Of a stretch of DNA of 64,000 nt, positions 10,155 to 22,130 are shown in pieces. Each line of letters starts with the position of its first letter. Positions within the stretch are counted from its first letter, which is position 1. A program made the translations under genes and the position numbers. The notes under the pieces were generated by a model. That model made no database searches. It had not been told where the DNA came from and saw nothing but the letters and a program-made list of their open reading frames with translations. This DNA is from Asterias amurensis (taxonomy: Eukaryota > Echinodermata > Asteroidea > Forcipulatida > Asteriidae), in assembly GCF_032118995.1 (NCBI RefSeq), contig NC_092663.1, positions 4,278,001 to 4,342,000 on the forward strand, read 5' to 3'.

Positions 10155-13100
10155 ATGGCTGTGTTCCGTTCAATCGTCGTCTTCGTGACTCTCTGCACGA
10201 GTGTAACATGTTGTCCGAAACAACCCGACCAGCCTGAGGATACGTAAGTTTCATTTAACTTCAAAGACACTGAACATTATTGGTAACAGTCAAGTACCAG
10301 TATTCTCACTTAGTGTATCTCAGCATATGCATAAAATAACAAACCTGTGAAAATTTGAGGTCAATTGGTCGTTGAAGTTGCGAGATAATAATGGAAGAAA
10401 AAACACACTTATGTGCTTTCAGATGCTTGATTTCGAGACCTCAAAATCTAATTCTGAGGTCTCGAAATCAAATTCGTGGAAAATTACTTATTTCTCAAAA
10501 ACTTAATACTTCAGAGTGAGCCGTTTCTCACAATGTTTTTTACTATCAACCTCTCCCCATTTCTCGTTACCAATTAAGGTCTTATTCTAATAATTATTTT
10601 GAGTGATCACACTGCCTTTAAAGGTAGGTAGAAACTGAAAATAAATAGTCAACTTGTGGGCCAACCAGGTTTTAAGCTTATCTGAGTGTTTAGCTTATCT
10701 GTGTTTTAAACCGGTGTGGTATCGACTTTTCGAACATTAGACTCATCTTCAGGAGTTTTCTGAGCCAACACTCCCACAAAAGAGATCTACACACATGGTT
10801 GTACCAACAAGTTTGCTAATTAATAGTTTCTTATTTTGTATTCACACCATGGAAAAATTTCAAATAATACTAACTTTACAGGCACTGCAACCGATTTCAC
10901 GAAACTCGTCCTATACCTCAGGATGGGTTCATTGCGAATTGCCTCCAAACGTCTTTGGATACGGAACTTCACTCTTCCCAAGTCCTAATTTTTATGTTAT
11001 TTTCAAATTGGGAAGAGTTGGTGAATTCGACGGCGGGACACATTTACTAATAATGCCAATATTCTCGTTTTGTGTATCCCAACATATGCATAAAAGTAAC
11101 AAACTTGTGATGGGTTCAGTTGGTCATCGAAACTGCAAGAGAAAAAAAGAAGGAAAAAAAATGCTATATGTGTGCTTTCAGATCCACAATAAAAGACTTC
11201 AGCTGAAGTAATTTATTATTAAATTGAGTGAGAAATTACCTCACCATAATTTGGAAACTCTTTTCTTTTCCTGTTTATTAGTAGTTTATAATTATTTCCC
11301 TGTATTTTCAGCTGCTGCCAGCAGTGGAGTTCTGGCTCAAGGATGGAGCCCGCCCTCTATAGCACCATGGGGACAGGTCCATCGAGCCATGCGTCGTCCG
11401 TGGTGTGTTTCTTCTACAAAAATTCAGCTTGTGTGGTGTGCACGACCGGTAACAAGTAAGATTAAAAAAAAAAAAAAAATGCAAGGGTCGTGGGTTCGAA
11501 TACCACCCGAGTAATATGCCTGTGATATTTCTTCACAGGACTCGGGGAAGAACTTAGTATACAGTGCTAACACACATCGACGATGGGTAAAAACCAAAAT
11601 TAATATTCTTTATCCCCGATGCAAATTTAGCATCTATTAAAAAGGAACACGTTGCCTTGGATCCGACGAGTTGGTCTATAAAAAGCGTTTTAAACCGTTT
11701 GTTATGAAATGCATATATGGTTAGAAAGATATTTTAAAAGTAGAATATAATGATCCACACAAGTATCACTCAAAATTGCACGTTTTCATTTTACGTCGCA
11801 AACAAACACGGTCGGCCATTTATGGGAGTCAAAAATTTGACTCTCACAAAATTTGACTCCCATAAATGGCCGACCGTGTTTAGTCGACGAGGTAATAAGA
11901 AAACCACGCAATTTCGAGGCATATTTGTGTAGATCACTGCATTCTACTTTTACAACATCTATCTAACCATATCGATTTTATAACAAACGGTTACGGAACG
12001 CTTTTCAAAGACCAACTCGACCGATCCAAGGCAACGTGTTCCTTTGAGACCAATCTTCTCACTTGATGGTATATCTCAACATTATGCATAAATAATATTA
12101 AACCTGTGAAATTTTTATATCATAAATTGGTTTCCGGAGTTGCGAGATGATAATTGGGAAGAACATCCTTGTCGCACGAGCTGTGTGCTTTCAAAGGCTT
12201 GAATTCAGATGTCAGCCGAGGTCTTGAGTTCAATTCAAATAATTGTAGTGTAACTACTTTCTCAAAAACTACGTTATTTCAGAGGGAGCCGTTTCTCACA
12301 ATGTTTTATACTTTCAACAGCTCTTTTAACCAAGTAAGTTCCCTGGGACTCCCAGCCTGTGTCCACCGCTAGACGTATACACAAATTTACCTATGGATAA
12401 AGTCAGCCCAGTTCTTAACATAGACACTGGACACTATTGGTAACTGTCAAAGGCCATTCTTCTCACTTTGTGTATCTAAACACATGCAATAACAAACCTG
12501 TGAAAGTTTGAGTTCAATCTGTCGACGAAGTTGCGAGATAATAATGAAAGAAAAAACAATCTTGTCACACGAAGTTGTGTGCTCTCAGATGCTTGATTTC
12601 GAGACCTCAAATTCTAAATCTGAGGTCTCGAAATCAAATTCGTGGAAAACCCTTTTTTTTTCTTGAAAACTACATTACTTCAGAGGAAGCCGTTTCTCAC
12701 AATGTTTTATACCATCAACAGCTCCCAATTACTCGTTACCAAGTAAGGTTTTATGCCTATAATTTGTTTGAGTGATTACCAAGAGTGTCCACTGCCTTTA
12801 ACGGGATCGAATGGATGTACCGTTCTCAATTTGAGAGTGACCATGATTCAATTGTTTTGAACGTCGTTTGTTAGGAAGTATGATTTGCATAATATGAGTA
12901 TTCATGACATTATTTCACTGCTCTTCATTATGTTATGAAGTATGATTTGCATAATATGAATATTCATGTAGTTATTTCACCGCTCTTCATATGTTAGGAA
13001 GTGTGAATTGCATAATGTGAATAATTAAAGGCAGTGGACACTATTGGTAATTGTCAAAGACTAGCCTTCACAATTGGTGTATCTCAACATACATGCACAA

Positions 13101-14183
13101 AATAACAAACCTGTGAAAATTTGAGCTCAATCGGTCGTCGAAGTTGCGAGATAATAATGAAAGAAAAAACACCCTTGTCTCACGAAGTTGTGTGCTTTCT
13201 GATTCTTGATTTCGAGACCTCCAATTCTAAACTTGAGGTCTCGAAATCAAATTCGTGGAAAATTACTTCTTTCTCGAAAACTACGTCACTTCAGAGGGAG
13301 CTGTTTCTCACAATGTTTTATACTATCAACCTCTCCCCATTACTCGTAATAAAGAAAGGTTTTATGATGATAATTATTTTGAGTAATTGCCAATAGTGTC
13401 CACTGCCTTTAAATCACTGTTCTTCATAAATTATGTTAAGAAGTATGATTTGCATAATATGAATATTTATGACATTATTTCACCGTTTTTCATTTCTTGC
13501 CCATCAGTGAGGTGAAATCATGCTGCACTGATTCTGCTCCCAAGAACGGGGACATACCAGAAAATGAGTATCTGATCCTGTACAACGCCAACAAAGGTGT
13601 CTACGATCTTGCCCCGTTATCAGCTAACGGCAACAGTTACTTAAAACCTGATCAACCAGACGCCAACGGACAGTAAGTATACAGTTAACAATAGAGTGCG
13701 CCACCAATAGTGTGACCCCAGAGAGGTTGATTTCAAAAAAGACAAAATGTCGATCGACGTTTTCAATTCACGTGGAAACTTTAGAGATACTGTTTCTTCA
13801 CGAAAATCAGATTTGAAGCCTAACCCATTCCTACCCGCGCGCATAATACATTCTTCGTTTTAGAGTGGTGTCCTCGGTCAATGAGGTTACGGCTAAGATG
13901 TCCCAAGATCTCCCTGTCACATATTAATTAAACCCAAGCAACGTAGATTAATTTTTACCCGCCAGTTTACTATTTATTTGTAGTTTTTTCTCCTAACCGT
14001 TATTCCCATTTCCCTTCCTTTTTTAGATCTGGGTGGACCATCTCTAGGTGGGATTCCAGCTACAAGGGTGTCGATGTGGATAACAATAAGTGCTGGGAAA
14101 ACTTGAAGGCTTTGATCGATAAGGGAATTATGCAGTATCACACTTTGCAACCAAAAGGGTTTCTTTACGTTGTAGATGAATAG
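10155..14183 (+). CDS. secreted eight-cysteine protein, paralogue 2 (unrecognised family, 184 aa)
   Basis: The coding exons are 10155-10243, 11312-11455, 13508-13672 and 14027-14183, with GT-AG introns all in phase 2, as in the gene at 2327-5682. The signal peptide is residues 1-18 or so (hydrophobic core VVFVTLCTSVTC). The mature part has the same eight cysteines (31, 32, 62, 70, 73, 83, 84, 155) and the same spacing apart from one residue. Shared stretches include NEYLI (97-101), a Trp-x-Ile after exon 3, CW (155-156) and GFLYVVD near the C-terminus. It lacks the Ser/Thr/Pro linker of paralogue 1 and has a ninth and a tenth cysteine at 19-20. The alternative exon 2 donor (CCG/GTAACA at 11449) would break the phase. 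Probably secreted; function unknown. Tandem duplication of one ancestral gene is the simplest origin. Confidence 0.85.
10265..10617 (+). mobile_element. MITE family A in intron 1 of paralogue 2
   Basis: AGACACTGAACATTATTGG at the left and CACACTGCCT followed by TTTAA at the right. The central GAGACCTCA/TGAGGTCTC hairpin is present. It begins 21 nt after the exon 1 donor. Confidence 0.8.
11035..11260 (+). mobile_element. MITE family B-like, partial
   Basis: It contains the shared phrases TTTTGTGTATCCCAACATAT, GTGTGCTTTCAGAT and the hairpin AAAGACTTCAGCTGAAGT, but has no clear terminal repeat. It stops about 50 nt before the exon 2 acceptor of paralogue 2. Confidence 0.55.
11480..11640 (+). 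mobile_element. tRNA-derived SINE remnant
   Basis: A B-box-like GGGTTCGAATACC at 11492-11504 is followed by a body (CACCCGAGTAATATGCCTGT, TTTCACAGGACTCGGG, ATACAGTGCTAACACACATC) of the kind seen after tRNA heads in invertebrate SINEs. The A box is absent, so the head is truncated. Confidence 0.45.
11643..12043. mobile_element. foldback MITE family E (copy 1)
   Basis: The element is a near-complete palindrome. AGGAACACGTTGCCTTGGAT starts the left arm and GATCCAAGGCAACGTGTTCC ends the right. The arms meet at TGACTCCCATAAATGGCCGA-type sequence around 11820-11870, where an extra TTTGACTC repeat enlarges the centre. It lies in intron 2 of paralogue 2. Confidence 0.85.
12053..12345 (+). mobile_element. 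MITE family A, degraded
   Basis: It runs from GACCAATCTTCTCACTTGAT through AGAGGGAGCCGTTTCTCACA to a shortened right end. It abuts the family E foldback, which probably interrupted it and removed its left end. Confidence 0.55.
12422..12797 (+). mobile_element. MITE family A, full length
   Basis: AGACACTGGACACTATTGG at the left, the right end AGTGTCCACTGCCT, then TTAA (12798-12801). The central hairpin is intact. Confidence 0.85.
12870..13500. repeat. 62-bp tandem repeat carrying octamer motifs, split by a MITE
   Basis: The unit is approximately GAAGTATGATTTGCATAATA, TGAATATTCATGACATTATT, TCACCGCTCTTCATTATGTT. Units start near 12876, 12938, 12999 and, after an inserted family A element (13029-13408), near 13441. 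Three of the four keep ATTTGCAT exactly (12883-12890, 12945-12952, 13448-13455). The array ends at the acceptor of exon 3 of paralogue 2. Confidence 0.8.
13029..13408 (+). mobile_element. MITE family A inserted in the 62-bp tandem array
   Basis: TTAA (13025-13028) precedes AGGCAGTGGACACTATTGG, and GTGTCCACTGCCT is followed by TTAA (13409-13412). Array units flank both sides, so the insertion is later than the array. Confidence 0.88.
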
Positions 14184-14382
14184 GTAACTACGAGTCTGAA
14201 AAGGTCACCGCACCAGTCAACATTGATGTTAAATCTTCCCCAGTTTTATCAATGGTTTTCTGCGTTTGATTGTTTTGATATGAGCAAAACAACAGTTAAT
14301 TGCATGATGTTTCGACCATATACCATAGTCTTTCTGTGAGGCTAAAAGACAACACAGCAAACAAGTAACTAAAGCCCTTTCA

Positions 14383-14605
14383 CACTACAGAGCCATTTCC
14401 CGGGTAATTTTTAACCCCAACGCCACCACAGAAACCGTTATCACTGTCGCAATTTGGTAACTCCCGGGAGTACAATTTCCCATGAATATGCATGGTTGCT
14501 CGCGGGAATAAAAAAACGTTTTACCCCGAGTTAACTGCCCTAAACTCTACCCCTGAGCAAGGTTAATTATTTCCTGGCAAAAAGTTGTGTTTGTAGTGTG
14601 AAAAG
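14383..14605. repeat. foldback element, CTTTCACACTACA ends
   Basis: GCCCTTTCACACTACAGAGC at the left is inverted relative to TTTGTAGTGTGAAAAG at the right (about 14588-14604). CCCGGGTAATT and its inverse occur inside. It starts 200 nt after the stop codon of paralogue 2 and contains an AATAAA (about 14506), which might or might not serve that gene. Confidence 0.5.
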
Positions 14606-16689
14606 ATCGACCAAAAGTCCCGGGAAATTACTATAGTTTGAACAGGGCTCACGTGTAATTTTCCACTTCAAAATCCAACTCGACAAAATGGGGGAAACGG
14701 GGTATGACACGAGCATGAGCTGAGACTCTTTACCCCATGTCCAGCTTGCAGGCAACAGCTAGTTGGTTTGTTCGCTTGTCCCCAGCGCCTTGCTTTAACC
14801 AAAGACGCTGGGATGGGCAAACGTATCATGCACTGTCAATGGTTTCAAAATGCGCAGTCCCATCATGCATCATACTCACACTGCACCATATCTGTATGCA
14901 CTGTACGCATGACGTACTTCCTGAACAAGAATCTGTGCATGCGATTAGCCCCTCCCAGCGGTCCTGGATAGACTGGCCGCTGGGGCCGAGCGAAGTTAGT
15001 TTGCCGTTTACACGTGAGAGATACGGGTGAAAAGTGTAAAGCAGTGAGGTGAAAATACAGGGAGGGGAGAGAGCCGGGGGGGGGGGGGCGGTTCGCCGGG
15101 CGGTCAAAGGGGAAGAGGGTAAAACATGTTTAGCATTCGAGAAAGTTTCTGCTAGGGTCGAAACGTCATGCCATTAACTTCTTTTTGCATTTGTATAACA
15201 AAGGTCCTTATATGGTTGGTAAGCAGTTTGCAAAAGCTAATAATTACTATTGTTAATAATTATTTTTGTATGTTTGTATTTATTCTTTAATTCCACTGAC
15301 GCTGGGGTTTTCCGGGTGACGCGTATCACAAGTTTCCTATGACTATATTGTTATAATGCATCTCTTAAATAATGTCATCTTTTGCGTTTAGTTTAGCCTA
15401 CACTGGGAAGGGGTGTTTCTGTATATTTTTGACAACGTTTTTCCGTGCACAAACCCTCGAGTAACACTCCCTAAATTCACAGCATAACTCATTGGTGGAA
15501 AATGCAATCTACATTGACGAAAACAGAAGAACCGATGGCTCTAGACTGGTACCCCTAGGCTGGTCTCCTGACTTCATCCTTCACAAAATGCCTTTGAGTG
15601 ATGACGTCAGATACTTTACGACTTGTTCAAATAACAAAGGGTCCCCTGTGACTGATTTTCATTTGGCCTTGCTGGAACAAAAGATCTCCGCCATGTCAGT
15701 GTTAAATCAGTTTTCATTAGTTATAATGGAACTCACTTTTACAATTAAGAACAATTCCTTGATTTATACCCATTTGTTTAAGATGTGTTAATCCTCTTAT
15801 ATTTAAGGCAGCCTTGTTATTTTTCAAGAAATTAAGCTTGCATTTCATAAGAATTATGCTATATAGATAGACAAAAGGTTGTAATTTTTTCAAGAATTAA
15901 GTAATACGTGCATTATGCGTTCCATGGTATTATTGGTTGTTTATCATAATTATGTTTTAATTTCTATAAAAAGCCCCCTATCGTAATTTTTCGTTATTTT
16001 CGATCAAAAAATCAGGTCCAAATCGTAGAAAAAACAAGTCACAGAATACAGTTGCCAGCAAAATAGATATCTCGCATTTACCATCTGTGCTAGTATCATG
16101 TTCAATATTTTGTGCTTTATAGATGAAAAGTGTTCAGCAATGTTTTGCTCTGAAGCTACAGCTATCGGTAGAATGTATAATTTGGTATACGCTACGCCTG
16201 GCAAAAAGGTACGACTATGCATTGCATGTGACATGAGTTCAAACCCATGTGAAATAAAAAGAAACTCCAGTTTTGTCGTCTTGAAAAGTTTTGTTTGCAT
16301 TGTCTCATTTTTTTTCCGTCTGGGGAATTTTGGTGGATGTTGGGGGGGGGGCCGACGTTTTAGTTATTCTTATTTCATTTTTATTTTATTTATGTATTAT
16401 TTTGAGGTACAACTGAGATTTTCAGTAAAAAAAAGCAAGGTTTACCGTTGGGTACAAATTCAAATGTCTACACAAAAAAGTACTTTCGCAAAAAAAGGAC
16501 AAAATTAATACAAATGACACTTTTTTTTGGAGGGGCGTTGAAGTGTTTTTAAAAGTTTGATTATTTCGTGACGCAAATTTGGGTGAGAACATTTTAACAA
16601 ATCAATAACGTCACTTTAAAAAAAAATAGAAAAAAGGTATTTATTCCTACAAATAATAAATTGAGAAAAAAATAGTCCGTATACATTAA
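14606..16689. other. gene-free stretch with a retroelement scrap
   Basis: I find no coding region here. The open frame at 15492-15791 has no homology that I recognise and no splice context. A poly-G run lies at about 15078-15088. The phrase GGGTCGAAACGTCATG (15155-15170) resembles the GTCGAAACGT block of the Penelope-like relics at 18600 and 43415. The rest is AT-rich and unassigned. Confidence 0.4.
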
Positions 16690-17065
16690 ATGCAGTGGAC
16701 ACTATTATTATTACAAAATTATTATCAGCATAAAACCTCACTTGGTAATGAGTAATGGGGAGAGGTTGATAATGTAAAACATTGTGAGAAACGGCTCCCT
16801 CTGAAGTGACGTAGTTTTCGAGAAAGATGTAACTTTCCACTAATTGGATTTCGAGACATAAAGTTAAGAATTTGAGGTCTCGAAATCCAGCATCTGAAAG
16901 CACACAAATTCGTGTGACAATGGTGTTTTTCTTTCATTATTATTTCGCAACTTCGACGACCAATATTGAGCTAAAATTTTCACATTTTATTTTATTTTAT
17001 GCATGGTTAGATACACCAAGTGAGAAGACTGGTCTTTGACAATTACCAATAGTGTCCACTGTTTT
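16690..17065 (-). mobile_element. MITE family A, full length
   Basis: TTAA (16686-16689), ATGCAGTGGACACTATTAT at the left, CAATAGTGTCCACTGTTTT at the right. The central hairpin is diverged on one arm. Confidence 0.8.
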
Positions 17066-17561
17066 TGAGGTTATTACACGTTGAGCTAAATAACTAACGT
17101 TAGGCTAATTGGTTTAATAACCGCAATATTTATTAACATTAGAAAGGCGTTTAGATTCTAGCCTTCGACTTGCGGGAGCCAGTTGCGTACCCCTGTAAAT
17201 TTAGACCGGCACCGGTGATTGGAACCAGCCAAAGCAACCGACAGGTACCCGATTACCGAACAACAGATAAACATAGAGTAGAAGTCCGGGTACCCGACGG
17301 CTTGATGCAGTGACGCGATATTCAAAATGGCCACCAGCCGCGCTTGATTTTGTCAACACCGTGGATGTACTTACGATGGTTTGATGTGATTTGATGTCTC
17401 TATGGGTAAGCTTGATCATGTAGTTTACTTAAGTTCATAAAGTAGAATAAGATCAACCTCGTAGAAGACGTGTAAACACCTATAGATTGTCTTAAAACGG
17501 GTACTTTTGTCGCAATTCTATTCCACCTTTATATTGCCTAACACAAACAACGGCAACCCTG

Positions 17562-17720
17562 AATACAATACAATACAATACAACTTTATTGTCCATGCAA
17601 GGGAAATTCCTTTGGCCTTATTGCTCACATAAAAATACAGAGTTAAAAAGCGAAACACAGACAGATAAAAGGGCATATATACGGAAAAAGAACACTACAC
17701 AGCAACAAAAATCAAAATGC
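17562..17720 (-). mobile_element. probable LINE 3' end (reverse orientation)
   Basis: The repeat AATAC (five units) followed by AACTTTATTGTCCATGCAAG and GGGAAATTCC is the reverse of a retroelement 3' end with a GTATT-type tail. A related but different end lies at 24394-24500. Confidence 0.45.
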
Positions 17721-17744
17721 AGCAACAGAAGTAACTAACGTTGG

Positions 17745-18260
17745 GCCAACTGGCACCCATTGCATAGCCTATGGCAACTTGGCGGTAACGCATGCAATTA
17801 TGTCCTCTATGCAATACTATCCGGTGGACATTATTGCATGTGTAACAGTGTCCGACGGACGGTTTTGCATATGCAATCGTGCCCGCCCGGACGCTGCTGC
17901 ATAATGCAATTGTGTCCGCCCGGACACATTTGCATATGCAGTTGTGTCCGCCCCCGTGCAAAACCGTCCTGTTGTAAATTAAACGCCTTTGGTCGACGGA
18001 ACACGTTCGTCATTATTTTACAAGCGAAGTGCATGTCATGAATGACATGGGAAATGTTCTGCCGTTGGGTATTCGCTGCAATCATAAAATACGTGAACAT
18101 TCATGCTGCATATACGCTGCATGCACGCTCGCTTACGCCCGCGCAGTCATGTACATGCATGTCCGCCGGAAGGTTTTTGCATAGCCCCGGACACGATTGC
18201 ATTTGCAAAAGTGTCCGGAGCGGACAGTATTGCATGGTGGACACAATTGCATCTGACACT
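17745..18260. mobile_element. multi-hairpin GC-rich element family H (copy 1)
   Basis: Repeated modules of GCATATGCA joined to GTGTCCGCCCGGAC occur in both orientations (for example 17880-17950 and 18170-18250). Each module can fold on itself and also pair with others. A unique middle part (GACATGGGAAATGTTC, TTGGGTATTCGCTGCAATCA) is shared with the copy at 27030-27512, which shows that this is one element rather than a chance cluster. No open frame fits. I do not recognise the family. Confidence 0.7.
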
Positions 18261-18599
18261 GGCCGTCCATTAGATGAAACATCCAACTTTTCTGTGTAGC
18301 GTAGTTTTCATATTACATTGCAACTTCAATTCGTGGATAGTTGTATTTGAGATTATTTTATGGGCCAGGCCTACATGTTTCTAAAATGTAAGGTTTCTAT
18401 ACAACCGTGTATTAACATGGTGACTGTCTTCATGTAAAAGACATCCCTAAGGACCTGATTAATTTTTTAGGCGAATCGGAAATTAAAAGTGTATACCCGT
18501 TGTCGTTTTGTCCAAATTCGGCAGAAATGTTTTATTTTCCAAATCGTATGAATTATATGGGGTGTAATGAAGGGCGATGAGCAGGAAAAAAGAAACAAA

Positions 18600-18660
18600 C
18601 GATCAGAGCATACTGATCGAAACGTCGAGTTTAAACCAACGGTTCATTTCAGAACCACCC
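18600..18660 (+). repeat. Penelope-like terminal repeat fragment with hammerhead-like hairpin
   Basis: CGATCAG and CTGATCG pair around the loop AGCATA (18600-18619), followed by AAACGTCGAG. This hairpin-plus-GAAAC arrangement is that of stem II and the GAAA strand of hammerhead motifs in Penelope-like elements. The CUGANGA strand is not found directly upstream, so it is a fragment. Confidence 0.45.
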
Positions 18661-19296
18661 AAAGTCATTAGAGATAGTCATTACATGGTGTTACCACAAA
18701 CCTTTCTATATAGGAAGAAAATGGTTTGAGTCGTCTACCTTGGCAACTTTTGAGATATTGCCTAGTTTTCGATGTAACGATACCTCCCTATGCATACACC
18801 GAGTGCATCAATTTTTTTAGGTGGTAGAATGTCCACTTCCTGGCCACTGGCCCCGCCTAGAAAATAGGCATAGCATTTACATTTGTACGTGAAAAAAACT
18901 TGACAATGGCCTTACGATGGTAGAAAACTTGTTCAGATTGGACATTGATAGTCTGGGACAAATTGACTTATATTAAGTTTTGATTTTCTCTTTGATAGCT
19001 CTGTGCAAAAAAAAAAACATTTGGGAGAATGTTGAGCTACGTTCGGGGCGTCCCCACCCGTACTTGTCATTTCAGGTATGAAGATATCCCGAAGCCGCCC
19101 TGAAATTCTGATGCAGGGACATGCCAGGATGACTCGGGTACAAACTGCGTTTTTATTTCCAGAGTGATTGAAGAGTTCGACCCAGGTTTATTTTGGGCTC
19201 AGGTTAAAAACGAAAACGAAAGTAGTTGGTTTATTCAACTCTCGGGTTGCGCATAATACTCAACTATTATAATTATTTTTTTAGAAAGATCCTTGG

Positions 19297-19500
19297 TCGT
19301 ACGTTGGCCCTCTTGGAAACTACGGTTTCGGTTTTGGATTTGGCTCAGGTTAGCGTGGAGTGGGCTAGCTTGGTCCCGCGGTTGTTTTGACAAATTAACT
19401 GGGCTTGAGACAGGGCTTCAGACGAGAGGGGACGGAGCCTGGAGCCGATTTCTAAGCCGAAGCAGTGGTTTCGAAAAGGGCCTAGAATCGGTGAAGCGTT
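19297..19500. repeat. foldback element, GGCCCTCTTGGAAACTACGG end (copy 2)
   Basis: The left arm (GGCCCTCTTGGAAACTACGG, TTTCGGTTTTGGAT) and right arm (CCGAAGCAGTGGTTTCGAAA, AGGGCC) are inverted. The interior (GCTAGCTTGGTCCCGCGGTT) matches the copy at 1365-1545. Confidence 0.5.
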
Positions 19501-20230
19501 GCAGTCCCGGAAAAGTATACAATGACCTAACAATATTGTGTATTCCAGACGATTTACAACAATTAAAAAGGTCTTTAAGCCACGGTGAACTTTCCTTTCC
19601 TTTCGAATAGGATTGTGAACTCTTGAAGTTGCTATAGCAAGAGTAAAACACGCCATCGAAGGCAAGTTGTGCAATCTCAGTCAGTGCATGGAGGTGATCA
19701 GAAGTGTAGGGAAGAGTCCTATGCCACGCAGTGATCTGTTTCTAGTTGATGTGTATTTGCGAAGCAGAGTTTGGACCGTAAGCTATTAGCCTACTGGTAA
19801 GCGATGCTCTTGTTTTCTTTTCTTTTTCTAAAGTTTGCGAAGTAAAACCGCACAAATCAATTGCCAGTCGGAAATTTGTCAAGAAAAGTGTGTAAGATGT
19901 TTTTATTTGAAGGGAGAATAACTCTTCGGGTCTTGTGACAACCAATGCCACACTGAACTGAATGGTATAGTAGTTTAGGTGTCTCTATGGATATTAAATC
20001 TTTAGTTAACTATATAAAAAGCTGTTAGACTATATAAAAAGCATAAGTGCTTAGAAACAAGTATGTTTGAATGTTCAGCAATTTGCACTATAAGCCTATG
20101 CTGTCTTTGCGATGTTCTTAGTGTGTGCATGGGTGCACGCATGCTCTGTTCAAACATGGTTCAAAATGACCGATTCCAGCATGAAACTGCGGGCTGTTCG
20201 TATCGCAGAATCCTGGCCTGGTATTTAACC
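19501..20230. other. intergenic, no gene recognised
   Basis: Open frames here are short and share no motif with any family that I know. The phrase CTATATAAAAAGC occurs twice within 30 nt (about 20011-20042). Confidence 0.35.
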
Positions 20231-20234
20231 CGAC

Positions 20235-21440
20235 TTCCTTTACTTTGATGATGTTTATACAAAATTGTGAATATAAACACCATATCTCCAAACTTCAATT
20301 TAACCAAAACATTACGACCAGGGCCCAATTTCATAGAGCTGCTAATCACACAAATTTGCTAAGCATGACATTTTTCCCTTGATAAAAACAGGATTACCAA
20401 CCCAATTTCCACGTGATTTTCAGGATAAGCTAACAACAGCTGGATACCAGTAACAAGTAATATACAACAAATGAAAATTTGGTTGGTAATCCTGAAGAAA
20501 TTTCATGCTAAGCAAATTTGCGTGCTTAGCAGCTCTATGAAATTGGGCCCAGGTAAGACATGTATAGTCTTTGTCCAGCGGTGTAGGCCTACAGTGTCTT
20601 TCGTAAATACACAAAATTATGTTTTGTGATGATCTTTTTAAATTTAATGTTATCTACACTATTAAACACCACGTTCTCCAAACTTCAGCGTCCAAAGTAA
20701 ACATAATGCTTGTAAACCTATATATGGGAACAGAAAAGTGCTGTGCAGTGTGTCTCACAAACAATATGACATTTTGATGATGTTTTAACATGTTATTTTC
20801 ACTATTCAACAACACGTTATCGAAACTTCAATTTTTCTAAAGTAAACATAATGCATGTAAACCTATCAAGTGATACGGACAGGTTAGGTATGTAGGGTCT
20901 TTACCCAATGGTGTACGTGTCTCTGGCAAACAATTTTATTATTAGTGGAGGATGATGTTTTAACATACCATTTTCACTATTCAACTACCCATCATCGAAA
21001 CTTCAATTTTTCTAAAGTAAACATAATGCATGTAAACCTATCAAGTGATACGGACAGGTTAGGTATGTAGGGTCTTTACCCAATGGTGTACGTGTCTCTG
21101 GCAAACAATTTTATTATTTGTGGATGATGATGTTTTAACACAATATTTTCACTATACAATAACACATTATCGAAACTTCAATTTTTCTAAAGTAAACAAT
21201 GCATGTAAACCTATTCAGTAATACGAACACATTAGGTATAGGGTCTTTACCCAATGGTGTACGTGTCTCTGGCAAACAATTTTATTATTTGTGGAGGATG
21301 ATATTTTAACATACTAGTTTCACTATTCAACAACACATCATCGAAACTTCAATTTTTCTAAAGTAAACATAATGCATGTAAACCTATTCAGTAATACGAA
21401 CAGATCAGGTTTAGGGTCTTTATACCCAGTGGTGTACACA
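20235..21440 (+). repeat. tandem repeat array, unit about 173-178 bp, about six units
   Basis: The unit runs GATGATGTTTTAACA, TTTTCACTATTCAACAACAC, ATCGAAACTTCAATTTTTCT, AAAGTAAACATAATGCATGT, AAACCTAT, GTAGGGTCTTTACCCAATGG, TGTACGTGTCTCTGGCAAAC. Units begin near 20242 (interrupted by a family F insertion), 20625, 20773, 20949, 21125 and 21298. The inner units are nearly identical and the outer ones diverge. The array ends about 700 nt upstream of the phospholipase start codon. Confidence 0.85.
20322..20549. mobile_element. CAG-targeting element family F (copy 1)
   Basis: The inverted ends are GGCCCAATTTCATAGAGCTG and CAGCTCTATGAAATTGGGCC, and the direct repeat CAG lies on both sides (20319-20321, 20550-20552). 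The sibling satellite units show the unoccupied sequence ACGGACAGGTTAGG where this unit has ACGACCAG...CAGGTAAG, which fixes the insertion point and the 3-bp duplication. Confidence 0.85.
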
Positions 21441-22130
21441 ATACACAACACAATGAGGCGTGCTTGGTTACCATTCTTATGTTAAATACAGCAGTTGTAT
21501 AGTTGGTATTTATTGCACCATCGAGATCAGGAATTCAGTGTGCCGTGTGAACAACGTCTTTCAATTTGAAGTGGGCCTACATGCACGATCAAGACAATGG
21601 TGTCAATACTCCATACAACACATCCATAAAACCACTTTAAGCATTTTCGTCCATTGAGCAAAATTGTTGCCCAACAAAAATATTTACTGCGCCGATCCAA
21701 CATGGTTTCAGCACGGACAAGTCCATGCTCTCGGTAGCTTCTGCAATGCTTTGAGTTTTACCACCACTGGTTTTAATATTGCTTCGATACAATACTGGAG
21801 GAGTACTGGTGAAAACGATAGAGCCTAGGCGTGTATAATATATATTATCATGCAAGCAGAACTGGTCTTCTTGTTAATAGGTGTTCAACAACCTCATATT
21901 AGACGTCAGAAGCCAAGTCGGACCATCTTGGTGTGAGAACAGTTGTATTACAGCACGTGTGTTAATTACATAACTCAAAACTGCAACCTTGATCCCTGGA
22001 AATAGTATTGAACCAACGCGGTGATACGGAGGGTGCATACGGAGTGATAGACGGCACCCAGTCAGCTCCCAGTAGGTGCCCAGTAGGCCCTAAGTAGGCA
22101 CCTAGTGGTACCCAGCACGCTATAGTCATC

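Noticed and set aside
15492..15791. 99-codon plus-strand frame as an exon
   Set aside because: No recognised motif, no signal peptide, no cysteine pattern like the paralogues, and no supporting splice sites.
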